The notes under the pieces were generated by a model that was not told the DNA's origin, did not search any database, and saw nothing but the letters and a program-made list of their open reading frames with translations. Below are positions 35,224 to 47,349 of a DNA stretch of 64,000 nt, one piece after another (the stretch's first letter is position 1; the number at the start of each line of letters is the position of its first letter). Source of the DNA: Chamaecyparis obtusa (taxonomy: Eukaryota > Streptophyta > Pinopsida > Cupressales > Cupressaceae); the NCBI GenBank assembly GCA_027943335.1, contig BSBK01008435.1, positions 186,001-250,000 on the forward strand, given 5' to 3'. The position numbers were made by a program, and so were the translations under genes.

Positions 35224-36049
35224 TGCATTGAGGTAGCAATCAGGGCATAGTCATTTGGAAAGGTATAGATACCATGGCTTGGATTCATGGAGGTTTGGTC
35301 AAGAAGTTCAGGATGTTGGATAGTCAAAGTGGGGAAGGATTGGGAAATAGTGTTTATAGATATGGATCTATCATCATTGGTCCCAACCTGATTTGTGAGT
35401 TTGAAGGTGATTTACAACCCAAAATGTTCAATTTGTGAATAGGCTCAATGTCATTATGGGAGTCTACTTCAGCCATAGGTGGATCAAACTCGCTAAGTTC
35501 ATCATTTCACTCTAGACTCACATCGGGTGTAGGGGCATACTAGTGAATAACATCAATATGTTTTTCTATGATAAGCTCATCTTCCTCTGGAATGACTCCC
35601 CATTCATAATCATTGGATTCATCTTCTAATTCTAGACCTCTAGGAAATCTAAGAACAAGTGTAAAGTTAGCATGGATACCCCAAGAAGGATTACCTTCAG
35701 ATTTTTATTTGAATTCATACTCATGGGAATCTGTTTCAGAATAGCTACCACCTTCCTCCTTGTCTGTGTGGTTTTCTTCAAGATCGGCTGGTTCTTGTGG
35801 TGCAACTATCATTTGTTTCATAGTAGGTTCTTGTGTTTCTAATACATTGATCCTTTTTATTGGGTCATCTTCATCTTTAAGGAGGTCTAGTATTTCCTTA
35901 GGAAAATGCTCAAAGGGAATGAGCTCATCAGTCATGTTCGAATCATCACTGTTAGATTGTTTTGTTTCTTCCTTGACTTGATTTTCTTTTGATGGTTCAA
36001 GATTTTGTGACATGCGACTTTGCATGTTAGAGGACTTTTGTTCTTGAAT
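35224..36049 (-). pseudogene. E3 acidic linker between protease and RT
   Basis: An Asp/Glu/Ser-rich stretch (open 36,025-35,705, then several stops) that corresponds in place and composition to the linker of E5 at 57,132-56,614. It has no catalytic motif. It is cut at 36,049 by the E4 LTR; the E3 gag and protease are not in the window. Confidence 0.6.
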
Positions 36050-36777
36050 TGTAATATCTGGCCTAAACTGGGAAGGCCTTATAGCTTGACATGTATGAAG
36101 CTATGATGCAAGGGAGGATGGGGAGAGGGGCGAAAGGCACACCCTAACTAGATGCACCTTGCAGAGATCACACATGGAAGAAACAACACACAAAAGTGAG
36201 AGAGAGAATGCAGAACACTTCATATATTATCTTCAATTGATTCATACATGCTAGGCTGTAAGGCCTTCTTGGTTTAGGCTAGACTTTACAATCAAGTACA
36301 AAAGTCCTCCAACATACGAGGTTCTACAAATAATCTCTAATCTTCTAGCATCTATCTTCTAACTGAAGTGACTCCCTAAACTCTAACCAAACAACTACAT
36401 TTATGCAAAAGGCTACCGAATAAGTCAGCCTTCAAATCCACCATCAACAAAAGCAATGACCAAATCTAGGTTGACACACTTCCCAATTAGAGATACCATC
36501 ATTAAATCCACAACCATAATTAATGGCAAGAGTTGGGCTCAACAAAAATCCAAAATAAACAACTCGGTAAGCAAGGATAACCAAGCACCAGGGAAATTCA
36601 TCGAGTACCAGGGAAATTCACAAAGCACCAGAGAGATAACCGACCAACACTAGTGAACAAAGGAAACCAAGAAACACTGAACCAGCTCGGTCAAAGAAGG
36701 AACTGATTAACATAGAAAAATTCAAACATGTTTTTGGTGAAACAAGATTGCCAAGGACCCAAGATGCTCTTGCATCA
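36050..36777 (-). repeat. Probable 3' LTR of E4
   Basis: 728 bp bounded by TG and CA; on the minus strand it begins TGATGCAAGAGCATCTTGGG and ends CCAGATATTACA. Its right limit is set by the coding end of the chromodomain region and its left limit by the E3 frame. It contains short tandem words (AGCACCAGGGAAATTCA near 36,585-36,650). No second copy is present to confirm the edges, and the polypurine tract is weak. Confidence 0.55.
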
Positions 36778-36849
36778 TACACCTAGGGATATTTGAAAAT
36801 GATTCTCTGAATCATGAAGCAGGTACGATCCAAGATGAATCCAACTTAG

Positions 36850-37991
36850 ATTGTGAAATCCATGAACTATCTTCAATCGGTCTATTCTTCCACTTTACCA
36901 GATATTCCATATACTATTTTCCTCTTGTACTTTTGCTAATTCTTTGCTCTAAAATCTGCTCAACTTCTTCCATCTATTTCTTAGGATAATCATTTAGTAC
37001 TATCATCTCTTCATTCAACTCATGATACACATATAGATCAGAAATGTTGAATATAGATGATATATCCATGTCATTAGGTAACTCAATCTCATAAGCATTT
37101 CCGCTATCAAATTTTCTCAAAATCTTCCAAGGACCAAAATTCTTAATTTTCAGCTTCCCATATGTTCCAACAGGAAATCTACCTTTCTTCAAATGAACCA
37201 TTACTTCATCACCGACTGCAAAAGTCTTATGTCTTCATGATCTATAAGCTTTGTCTTTGTATTTTTTATTAATCATTTCCAGCTTATGTTTCACATCTTC
37301 ATGCAATATCTTCATGTACTCAGCAAACATTACTCCTTCAACATTTCTCTTTATTTCATCATCAATATCCCTCAAATCTAATATACCTCTCAGTTCTATG
37401 CCATTTACAATCTCAAAAGGTGTTTTTCCAGTACTCCTATTCATTGAATTATTGTATGCAAACTCTTCTTGTGCCAATACATAATGCCAATTACTCGATG
37501 TGTCTCCAACTAAACATCTCAAAAGATTTCCCAAGATTCTATTCACAACTTCTGTCCGTCCATCAGTCTGTGGGTGAAATGTGGATATATATTTTAACTC
37601 GGTGCCAAAATTTCTCCAAATGGTCTTCCAAAAGTATCCAACAAATTTACTATCTCAGTTGGAGATGATACTCCTCAGCAATCCATGCAATTTGACAATT
37701 TCCTTAAAGAAAAGATCTGCTATATGTACTGCATCTGATGCCTTTCTATAAGGTATAAAATGTGTCATTTTAGAAAATCTATCCAAAACAAAAAATATAG
37801 AATCATTACTTCTTACTATTTTCGATAAGCCAACAACAAATTCCATACTGATATCAATCCAAGGTTTCTCAGGAACAGAAATTGGTGTATACAATCCAGT
37901 ATTCTAACTTACTCCTTTTGCAACTTAACAAATTCCACAACTTCTCACAAATTTCTAAACATCTTTATACAACTGTGGCCAAAAGTACTTT
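36850..37991 (-). pseudogene. E4 integrase core, C-terminus and chromodomain
   Basis: Integrase core 37,986-37,235, then the C-terminal part ([20 protein letters not shown]; 37,201-36,984), then a chromodomain (36,973-36,850) with VEQILEQRISKS and EYLVKWKNRPIEDSSWI, the aromatic-cage type that steers chromoviruses to particular chromatin. The first catalytic Asp reads Glu (ISMEFVVGL). The second motif (SIISN, stop, DSKF) has Asn and a stop. The Glu of GRTEVVNR is kept. A stop also precedes the chromodomain and another lies inside it. Confidence 0.87.
37987..37991. other. Left target duplication (ACTTT) of the copia element
   Basis: ACTTT precedes the LTR start; the right flank reads ATTTC at 41,704, explained by loss of the C. 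On the minus strand the interrupted integrase reads across it from ...NFLKEK into YFWPQLYK. Confidence 0.7.
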
Positions 37992-38339
37992 TGTTAGAGT
38001 AATAGATATATTTGACTTTATAATTAAATCATTTTGGTTTAATTAATTAAGTCCTCTATTATTCTATTTCACTTAAGCTTACTCCTTTTAGGTGAATAAT
38101 AATTAATATTTATATTAATTCTTATTCCTCAACCTAGCTTTGTGTGGCTTTAGGGTTTCCATCATTATACGCCGCTTTTGTAATTATTTTGTTAATTCTC
38201 TCTTAATACAATTTGAGCTCTGACATTTTTGAGCACAAGAGGGTTTTTTTTTTCCATATTTTTGTTTCATTCTTTGTGACAGGTATTGTGCATGCAACTG
38301 GATCTTGGAGTTGAATATGATATTTCATCAGTTTCTACA
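37992..38339 (+). repeat. 5' LTR of the copia element
   Basis: Starts TGTTAGAGTAATAG and ends GTTTCTACA. A TATA-like TTATACG lies at about 38,165, with TTATAAG at the matching place in the other LTR (41,529). Confidence 0.93.
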
Positions 38340-38352
38340 TGGTATCAGAGCC
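38340..38352 (+). other. Primer-binding site of the copia element
   Basis: TGGTATCAGAGCC, directly after the LTR; complementary to the 3' end of initiator tRNA-Met, the standard primer of plant copia elements. Confidence 0.95.
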
Positions 38353-39349
38353 ATTCTGCTGCAGCTTGTTCAAAGTTTACTGAAGCTATGGATCAAGCCC
38401 TTTCTTTCTAGGTTTTTCTTTTATTTTTTATTGGATCTAGGGGTCTCCTTTTTTTTTGGTGCACTTTGGGCAAAAATTGACCTCATGGTTGTGTCCAGAA
38501 GGCCCAAAAACCCCTATTTCCACATAAAATTTGACCTATTTGGCCTCCGGGGCATCTAAGAGAAAAAAATTTGCCCTATTAGGGTCGTACAGGCATGAAT
38601 TTAAAAAAAAAAGAGAGTGTGTTTTTAAGGGTTTTTGCGCCGCACTGCACCACCCCAGTGCCACCCCTGCTCAGCCACAGCACCGCTCACTCAATAGCCA
38701 CCCACCGTTGCCTGCCGGCCACTCGTCAATCGCAGCCCTAGCTCCACCCGGCTGCCACCCGCCTACTATAGGTGACATCACCCTGTGATTTCACTTGCCG
38801 ACATATTTTTTCAGCACCCAAAATTTTTTCCGCTAGGTTTTTAAATTTTTTCGACAACTACAATTTTTTTTGATGATGACATCATGCTAATGTCAGCGAT
38901 GGGCCCGTGACGATCAAACGACCGTCAATTTATTTGTCGTCAATGGTTTTTTCCAGGGAGCTTGCAATTTGGGGGTCCTGTTGGTTTTTTGCTCCTAACT
39001 TGAGCAAACGGACTTGAAAAGGCAAGTATAGTATATCATTGGAAAGGTCTTTCCGAGCCAGATCCAACCATGCTAGTTAAATCTTTAGATTTTTCTGTTT
39101 GAGTACCCATTTTTGGTGTCAAAGTTGAGGCTTCATTTTCATCCTTCTCAGCACTTAGACATCAAGTTTTGTACTTGTACTTTATGTTTTCTCATATATT
39201 TGGGGTGTACGGGGGTTTGATTGGTATTTTGTGGGGGTGTGCATCTTTCTTTTTGTACTTTCAATTTCAAAGAGACCATTCTGCTTCTGTCTTCCTCTCT
39301 CAATGTTGGACCCTTTAATTGCGGGTCTGACCCCACACAACTATCATAC

Positions 39350-41130
39350 ATGGAAAGCATAGATGACCAGACTCCTCATGTCACGAGGTTTATGGTGTTG
39401 TTTAGATGAGGTACAACCTATTCTATAGTGTCCATTTGAGGTCATGCAACATAGGAACAAAATGGATGAAGCCATGGGTTTGATTGCACTAAACATCTCC
39501 AACAATCTCCTGTTTCACCTAGAAGGTTTGACCAATCCTAGGGCTATTTGGGGCAAGTTTTTAACCTTGTTTGGTATAGTGAATGAATTCCAGAAGCTTT
39601 AGCTTGATGTAGAGTTGACCTCTTTGACTCCTTCTGATTTCCCCACTATAGAGGACTTCTTGATGAAGTTCAAGTCTTTATGTACAGTTTTGTAGGGATG
39701 TGGGAAAATCAAGACAGATGATGAGTGTATCTATCTGACACTCTCAAAGTTGCGAGGATAGTATCAAATCTTTTCTTCCACTTTCTACTCCACCATGGAT
39801 GCTTTGGGTACCAGACATGTTATGCCCTCTTTTGAGACTTTTTGTGATAGGTTGACTCGTGAGCAGTCCAAGCTCATTCAGATGGATTCACTTGCAGGTT
39901 CACAATCACAGGCATTACTTTCCAAGACACCTCAGGATTCATAGAAGTAGAAGCTGAAGCAGATATCTGATTCATCTTCTCAACACTCTATTGGCCAACC
40001 ATCTTCTTCTAAGAAGGAGAAACAAAAGACTGAGAGCCCTACATGTTCCTATTGTCAGAAGGGAACACATGATGAGTCACTTTTCTATCGGAAGAAGTTT
40101 GATGGTTACAAGAAATAGATAGTAGATTTGCAAGCTCTTCTTTAGAAGAGAAATCTTTCCTCTCCATCCTCTTCTAGCTCACATGGGTCTTCTTATCAGT
40201 CTTCCACTATCTATTCTACAGCTGGATAGGATCTTGGAAAGGGTCATGCATTATGGGCTTCTATTGCATCCCCTTCATAGGTCCCTTGGATACTGGATTC
40301 AGGTGCTTCTCACCATATGGAATCTTCTTGGGAGATCTTCTCTTCTTTTGAGGCTTCTCCTATTCCCCATATTATCATTGGGAATAACACTGTTATGACA
40401 GTCTATGGGAAAGGCACTATATGCATTCAGGATGGCACATTCAATGATGTATTGTATGTTCCATCTCTATTTGCAAACCTTCTCTCTATTTATCAGATTA
40501 CTCATAGTGGGTCAGGGAAGATAGTTGAGTTCACTCTAGATTCAATTTTCATCTGGGATAGTATGACAAGAGGTATTGCTGCTACAGGGACAGTTGATCA
40601 TTCCACCCATCTCTACTCCTTTTCACACGTTGGTCCACCTTTGCCAGAGCATGACTCTCCTCCTTTGAGAGAGCATCATGTGGTACAGTCAGGTCACTTG
40701 AACCTCTATGTGGTTCTTGAGACTACTATTGTGACTGCCATGCCACCTCCTGTTGAGCTCTTTTCTATTTAGTAGGGTTCTTCTTTAGAACTACCTGATC
40801 CTCCAGCTCCATTCATCGAGCCACTAGGTGCAGTTGTTGAGGATTCTATAGAGGACATTCATCTCCTCTTTGATGATAGTGTCAGCACACCTTTCATACC
40901 ACTTACATTGGGGATTCCTTTTCAGGATCCTCATGTCTACTCCTTTGAGCATCAGCTCGACCTTCCAGTGACACCTCAGCTTTCAAGGTTCCCTCTATAG
41001 TGTCCAATGACTTTCACTCCTCTGCATTGGAGTCGAAGTGATTTGTTCATTGATCCAGGGGTTCTTTCATTCCAGAGGGGCTTTGGAGCCTTGACCCTCT
41101 CTCACGGGGGGGTTGGTAGCATGCATTGTA
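39350..41130 (+). pseudogene. Copia gag and aspartic protease, broken
   Basis: A UBN2-type gag is readable from about 39,350 (MDEAMGLIALNISNNLLFHL, PTIEDFLMKFKSLC). A zinc knuckle CSYCQKGTHDESLF follows at about 40,048, with the final Cys position as Phe, then the protease WILDSGASHHMESSWEIF (from about 40,290) and its gag-pre-integrase-like tail with FNDVLYVPSLFANLLSI. Many in-frame TAG/TGA codons interrupt gag. After about 40,770 the frame continues Pro/Asp-rich to about 41,130 without integrase motifs. The leader 38,353-39,340 includes a GC-rich Pro/His-coding patch near 38,640-38,780 that looks fortuitous. Confidence 0.82.
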
Positions 41131-41354
41131 CTTATGGCTTTGAGAGAGTCTCTTGAAGTCATTCTTTTTGTCTTTGCTTGCTTTTACATCTCCTTTTGGA
41201 GAGGAGTTTTTCCCACTAGGTTTTCTCCTTTACTCCGATTTATAGAGATTTCCTTGTACTAGGTACCTGATCAGGCCTTGTTGCCGAGACCCATTTTTTT
41301 TGCTTTCATTATTGTGCTAGGTTAGTTTCCTCCTGAGCTACACTTAAGGGGGGG

Positions 41355-41703
41355 TGTTAGAGTAATAGATATATTTGACTTTATAATTAAATCATTTTGG
41401 TTTAATTAATTAAGTCCTCTATTATTCTATTTCACTTAAGCTTACTCCTTTTAGGTGAATAATAATTAATATTTATATTAATTATTATTCCTCAACCTAG
41501 CTTTGTGTGGCTTTAGGGTTTCCATCCTTATAAGCCACTTTTGTAATTATTTTGTTAATTCTCTCTTAATACAATTTGAGCTTTGACATTTTTGAGCACA
41601 AGAGGGTTTTGCTTTTTCCATATTTTTGCTTCATTATTTCTGACAGGTATTGTGCATGCAACTGGATCTTGGATTTGAATCTGATATTTCATCAGTTTCT
41701 ACA
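41355..41703 (+). repeat. 3' LTR of the copia element
   Basis: Same ends as the 5' LTR, preceded directly by the polypurine run AAGGGGGGG. Confidence 0.93.
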
Positions 41704-43327
41704 ATTTCTCCTTAAGAAAATTCAATGTCTTGTCAACACCAAAATGTCCAGCCAAACCACTACTATGTTTATCCTTTATCAAATTAGTTCTCATTGATCC
41801 TCTTGGTATACACAACTGAATACCTTTAAACAATATACCTCCTTGAATGAAATATTCTTCCCATTTAGTACTCAGCTGATCTTGAATTGGTGCTCTGCAC
41901 TTTCTCCATGACTTAGAAAAATTAGGATCAAATTCATAAGAATCTCTCATGTCATCAAAGCCAAGAACTTCAATTTTTATTGAGTGGCTATCAAAGATCT
42001 TCTTCTACTTAGTGCATCAACAACTCAGTTAGTAACTCCACTCTTATCCTTTATCACAAATGTATAACTCTGCAAATACTCAACCCATTTCAAATGTCTC
42101 TAATTCAACTTATTTTGACTACCCAAATACTGTAAAGCCTTATGATTGGTATACAACACAAATTCACTTGGTATCAAATAATGTCTCCATTTCTTCAGGG
42201 CTTGAACAATAGTATAGAATTGTTGATCATACACATTATATTTTCTTTTTCCATCATTCAAATTTTCACAAAAGAAAGAAATAGGTTTACCTCCTTGACT
42301 CAATACAGCTCCTATTACACTTCCACTTGCATCACATTCCACTTGAAATACCTTATTGAAATCAGGCAATGCCAAAACAGGCAATTCAACTTCCTTCTAC
42401 TTCAGAGTCTCAAAACTTTTATTAGCTCCATGTGTCCACTTGAATTCTCTTTTATCTCCTCTCATAGTCTCAATCATAGCATTACAAATTGAACTGAAAT
42501 TCCTAATAAACTTTTGATAAAAAATTTCCAAACCATGAAATGATCTTACCTCACTAGCATTATCAGGTGTAGGCCGATTCAAAATAGCTTCAACCTTTTT
42601 GGGATTCATTTTCAAACCATCAGCTGAAATAACAAATCCCAAATAAACAATCTCCTCTTTCATGAATGAACACTTTTTTAGATTTATCAACAACTTTTCT
42701 TCTTTCAGTCTCTGCAATACTTGTTTAACATGGAAAAAATTCTATTCTCTAGTCTTACTAAATATCATAATATCATCTAGGTATACAATCATAAACTTAT
42801 CCAAGAATTTATTCAAAACTTCATTCATCAACCTCATAAAAGTACTCGATGCATTAGTTAAACCAAAAGGCATAACCAACCACTCATACAAACCTTCTTT
42901 TGTCTTAAAAGTAGTCTTCCATTCATCACCTTGTCTAATTCTGATATGATGATACCCAATTTTTAAATGAATTTTGGTAAAATACTTTTCTCTATTCAAA
43001 CTATCCATTCTTGATATAGGAAATCTATATTTCATTGTTATCTTGTTGATTTTTCTAGAATTAGTACACATTCACCATTCTTCCTAGGTGCCAATACAAT
43101 AGGTACTACACAAGGACTCAAACTTTCTTAGAATAAACCTTTCTACAACAGTTCTTGAATATGTCAGTTCAATTTTGGATTCTCAGTAGGTGTCAGCTGA
43201 TGTGGTACCTTATTCGATAAACTAGCTCCAGGGATTAGATCCATGCAATGATCAATGCTTTTCTTTGATGGAAAACCATCAGGTACATTATCATAAATGA
43301 TCTCACTGTATTTGGTGAGTAAATTAT
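41704..43327 (-). pseudogene. E4 reverse transcriptase, RNase H and integrase N-terminus
   Basis: Reading leftwards: the region before RT (43,310-43,072; GFPSKKSIDHCMDLIPGAS), the RT palm with intact YLDD ([14 protein letters not shown]; 43,071-42,742), the thumb (42,717-42,397), RNase H with [16 protein letters not shown] (42,384-42,100), and the integrase zinc-binding region SGLAGHFGVDKTLNFLKEK (41,950-41,704), cut by the copia element. Several stops (about 43,065, 42,105-41,960) separate the segments. The left-hand continuation is 36,850-37,991. Confidence 0.88.
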
Positions 43328-44253
43328 TGTGTGATGATGATATTCACCTTCATGAAATTAAGATCAAATTAGCAACAATTCTAAAGTTAATACAACACAC
43401 ATGTATTTAAAAATGAAACTAAGATCTATAACATCTCATGGCTGGCTAGAAAGATGTGGTAAGTGAAGCTCTCAGCTCAAATCTCCACTAGTGACACTTC
43501 TAAAATGAGAATGTATGCTATTCTATGCTTCTACAATGCTTCTATGATGATGATTCTAGCTCAAATTGACAAAAGTATAATGTAAATTCTCTTAATTGCT
43601 CTTAGAATGCTCATCAATTGCCTATAGTAACAATGCTTTGCAAATGAATTTATAAGATATCAATTGCTCTTAAAATGCTTCATATTTATAGTAAATTCCC
43701 TAGGGTAGGGGGTGGAGTGAAGTAATCATGATTAACCCTTTGGTTGAGTCAAATACTTTGCTTTGTTCATAAATGGGGGGACAATTTAAATGTTTGTCTC
43801 AAAGCTTTGGACAAAAGGACAAGATTGAGTGGATGAGATTGAAAGATTAGAATAAGTGATTGAGATTCATCCTTTTTGAGTGATTTGTGTCCTTTTGTCC
43901 TCAATTTTCATTGGTTGACCAACTTTGTTGAAAGATATTAGGAATTATTAAATTCAATTAATTAATTAAATTTAGCCATGTAAGGGTAATAGGTTCATTT
44001 TGATTTTTTATTTAAAAAACTATACAATTAATTGATTAAAATCAATTATGTAGTGTTTTGCACCCCTTTAAGCTTTGATTTAATTATTTAACCTCATTAT
44101 TTGATTTTTCTTTCCTTTAATTGATTTTGTCCAATTTGATTTAATTATGTCTATTTTAATTGATTTGATCTCTTTTAATGCATTTTGATGATTTTGAGCC
44201 ATTTTATTGATTTTTGCAATTTAAAGGCACTTGTCCATTTTTGTGTGTCTACA
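43328..44253 (-). repeat. 3' LTR of E5
   Basis: 926 bp; on the minus strand it starts TGTAGACACACAAAAATGGA and ends CATCACACA. The reverse-strand polypurine tract (AATTCCCCTCTTTG at 44,254-44,267) marks it as the 3' LTR. Its start resembles the E2/E3 LTR start, but the body differs. Confidence 0.75.
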
Positions 44254-44904
44254 AATTCCCCTCTTTGAATTGATGTGTGAAGAACCTTGATTCAAATATT
44301 CTTTTTGATCCTCATCGCTTTTAAGTCCTGATTGCTGATTCATTGATTGTTGCCTTTGATATGATATTGATTGCTACCTCTGATATGATATGATGATACA
44401 AAATTTTTTGATGCCCCACTAATTCCAATGATGTTTGATTTTAATTTCAATTTGATACCCTGATGCCCCCTCAAAAATTAAAACATATTGATAGCTTGAT
44501 TTGAAACATTTGGTGTTGTTGATTGATATTTTTTCATTTCTAAAAAATCTTGATGATATGCTATGATTCAAGAATGTGCCCCGGTTGATTTGATAGGTCA
44601 ATATATAGGTATAAGCCAATTTTCACCTCCAAAATTAGGTCAAAATAGCTTAAATAGGTTAAAAAAACCTTGATTTACTATTCATTTTCACTTTTGTCTT
44701 TGGTGATTTTCTCTGGTCCTATGCTGAATTTCGAGATGGTTGTCCCTATCTGAGAGCATTGATTCGAGAGGTGTCAGTGATATGTGAGGCCACTTGATTA
44801 TGGAGCTCTAGTGAGTTATTTCAAACTTCCTCATATTTATTGCTCATTTATTAGTATTTATTGCAATTTTTCATTTTATCGTTGCCTTGAATACACAAAT
44901 TGAT

Positions 44905-45250
44905 GCCTAGGAATATTTCATTGTCACCTAGACCTTTTTACTGTCACATCCATGCTTTTCACTCATGCTTCCATGTATTAAAATCTCGCCTAAGGAACTT
45001 TCGATCTCACCTAAGAATAAATCATTTACGTGTAGAGCTAGGGAAAAAATGCCAATTTTCATTTATGTTACCGCGTAGGAAACCCTAACAATTCACTGTC
45101 ACCTAGGCCACATTTCATTATCACCTAGCATGATTCAATATCGCATGCAATGAGAACTATTGTGTAACACCTACAAAGTGTCGCTTAACAACCTTTTGAT
45201 ACCACTTAAGAGAAATGTCACCTGGTATGATTAAAATCACGTCTGCAAAC
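44905..45250. repeat. Degenerate short repeats around TCACCTAG
   Basis: About ten scattered forms of a core TGTCACCTAG / TCTCGCCTAAGG / TCTCACCTAAG at roughly 15-35 bp spacing, in the 3' untranslated region of E5. Too degenerate to give a unit length. Confidence 0.55.
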
Positions 45251-45649
45251 TTTTGAAAAAAAAATTACACTTGTACTTGACTCTGTCTGATGAATTTTTT
45301 TGATGATTTTCGATGCTCAATTCAAATGATTACATTAGGTCTATTGCATTCAACAAAAATAATGGATTAGGATATCAGGATAGTGTTACCAATGAATGTG
45401 ATTTGTCAATTTGATTAGGATAGGATACTGATAGGATAAATCAATTAGTGTGAAAACTGATATGATACTGTTGCTTCGTTCTTAGGATATAGGATATAGA
45501 GACATGAACAAATGGTACTTGGTGTGATTGCTTGATACTTTTGATAGAATTGATTGACTTGAGATAATTCCTTGATATGGTATACTAATATGATTCCTTT
45601 ACTTTGCCAACAGGAAAAATTCCCTACTCTGTACATCCGGACAGTTGCA

Positions 45650-47349
45650 TCTTGGGTCATTGATTTGGGTTAGACACTTACAAATGTTGAGTTTCATGTG
45701 ATTGAGTTATGTAGATTGAGTTTCCTTCTTGATCTTCCATGGTTCCAGTTGAACCATGGTTTGTTGACTACAGTGGTGGAGAAATGGCACTCCAACCACA
45801 ATACATTTCATTTGTCATTTGGAGAGATGACTATCACACCCGAGGATGTGTATAGATTACTATGTATCCCATGTAGAGGAGAGGTAGTTTGTTATGATTC
45901 CATATATGATTCCATTGTCTACCCATGAGTGTTCAGGGATAACTCTATGGATGATGATATGATCACCTGGCCTCAGTTTGCTTCATTTCCTACATTACCA
46001 ATAGTACTTGGTGCATTGATCGGTGGTTTGTTTCTTCCCAACCGGCAAGGTCATGGTTTTTCTATCAGATGGGGTAGGATTCTGTAGGATTTTTTTCTCA
46101 TCCTCAATGCTTTGATTGGATTCATACGTTCTTACAAAGCTCTATCATGATTTTCAAGAGGTAGTCTATAGAGAGAGTGCTTCCTTGTTAGCTGGTGCAG
46201 TTATTCTCCAGTTGTGGATATGGGTGCATCTTCCTATTACTAGGCCCATTTTTGACAGGGTTCAGCCTTGTGGTTTTCCATATGCTTTTCTATATACTGG
46301 TATGGTTGTGTAGCACCATTTGGGTCATCTAGATTACTAGCAATGATAGGTTGATGATCTCGATCAGGTTCTATGGAGACCATATATTGGTTGTGAGCTC
46401 TAGAGAGAGGATGATGATGAGTTACCCTACATGTTTTCCCCTCACTAGATGATTGGTCACACTACAACTACTATTGAGTGCTTCTACTTTGGCATGGTTT
46501 CTAGATAGTATGGTTAGATATAGGATATGCCTTAGGGCATAGCACTATATGCTCGGGTATAAGCAGAGAGATCTATGTGGGGTCCTCTCATTGATTATGA
46601 GTTTGCATTGGATCAGATTACTGGTATGACTTACTGCAGATGGGTGATGCTTCCTAGTGTAGTAGATGCAGGTATGTCTCATGAGTATGTAGATTGGTGG
46701 GCTCATAATAGGTTTATTCATTTCATTGATCCAACAGAGCCTATCCCAAGTTGGGGTGATGGAGGTGGTGGTGATGGAGGTGGGGGTGGTAGATGGTGGA
46801 TATGGCGAGGACAGAGAGTTCCTTTGGTTGTTGGTCAAGTATGGGTGAGAGGTGGTCATGCTAGAGATGGAGATTGAGCTAGAGGACATGATGATGTAGT
46901 TGATGTATGTCCTAGAGCAGCAGATAGACAGCATAGAGCTCATAGATAGTAGAGATAGAAGAGACAGGCTCATGTTGATGCAGCTAGGTATATTCCAGGT
47001 GGATTAGATCCTTTGGTTCAATTGTAGAGAGTTTCCTTGGCTTAGTAGGATGATGTTCCAGCATAGCAGGATCAGGTTCCGGCACAGCGGGTGCCTACAT
47101 AGGCTCAACAGCCATAGGTTCAAGGACAGAGTTTGCAGGATGCTCCTACTATTGGTACTCTAGCATGAGATGTGCAGTCTTTGAGGACAGGTATATCCAC
47201 TATTGTTGGGCATATAGATCAGGTTGCTACCTTGATGCAGTAATTTATGTCTGCTATGGTTTAGAGATAGAGTGAAGTGAGCAATTCTCAAGCTCCTCCT
47301 CCATAGGATGGTAGAGGTCCAGATGGATCTGGTGCTGCAGGATCTTGAT
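45650..47349 (+). pseudogene. Plant mobile domain (PMD) gene, broken, antisense in E5
   Basis: Plant mobile domain proteins (MAIN/MAIL family in host genes) also occur as cargo in gypsy and Mutator-type elements. Motifs seen: LNHGLLTTVVEKWHSNHNTF and HLSFGEMTITPEDVYRLLCI (45,750-45,870), ILQLWIWVHLPITRPIFDRV (46,200-46,260), DDLDQVLWRPYIGCEL (46,352-46,400), and YVDWWAHNRFIHFIDPTEPI with a Gly-rich patch (46,688-46,800). Stops at about 45,926, 46,085 and 46,311 and a frame change near 46,090 kill it. The C-terminal Gln/Pro/Asp-rich part ends TGA at 47,347-47,349. It runs opposite to E5, between the integrase end and the 3' LTR, the position of antisense extra genes in some Tat elements. Confidence 0.8.

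Larger units (their letters stand above)
32012..36049 (-). mobile_element. E3: Tat-like gypsy element, 3' part, interrupted by E4
   Basis: On the minus strand this is the end of a gypsy element: linker and RT coding (36,049 to 33,760), a 3' region, a polypurine tract (33,302-33,289) and the 3' LTR (33,288-32,012). Integrase and most of RNase H are deleted between about 33,760 and the 3' region. The linker frame is open up to 36,049, where the E4 LTR begins, so E4 inserted into E3. Its LTR is of the same family as E2 (both start TGTAATACCCCAAAAATGGG). Its proteins resemble those of E5. Confidence 0.85.
37992..41703 (+). mobile_element. Non-autonomous Ty1/copia element (gag-protease only)
   Basis: 3,712 bp with 348/349-bp LTRs (37,992-38,339 and 41,355-41,703) differing at about a dozen sites. 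A tRNA-Met-type primer-binding site lies at 38,340-38,352 and a polypurine run AAGGGGGGG at 41,346-41,354. The internal 3 kb encodes a broken gag and protease, with no reverse transcriptase, integrase or RNase H. It needs enzymes from elsewhere, like TR-GAG or BARE2-type elements. It is inserted into the integrase of E4. Confidence 0.92.
36050..43327 (-). mobile_element. E4: chromovirus (Ty3/gypsy with chromodomain), interrupted
   Basis: Minus-strand element inserted in E3, with a 3' LTR (36,777-36,050), chromodomain, integrase, RNase H and RT. It is split by the copia element at 37,992-41,703, whose removal brings the integrase reading back together. It is cut again at 43,327, just upstream of RT, where E5 inserted. 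Its gag, protease and 5' LTR are not in the window. The bases TGAAT before 36,050 are the candidate target duplication. Confidence 0.85.

Noticed and set aside
38531..38788. Pro/His-rich 85-codon frame in the copia leader
   Set aside because: GC-rich leader sequence before gag with no known motif; likely fortuitous.
46545..46973. 142-codon minus-strand frame
   Set aside because: Mirror of the PMD coding region, rich in Ser/Pro/His by reverse reading of the Gly-rich patch.
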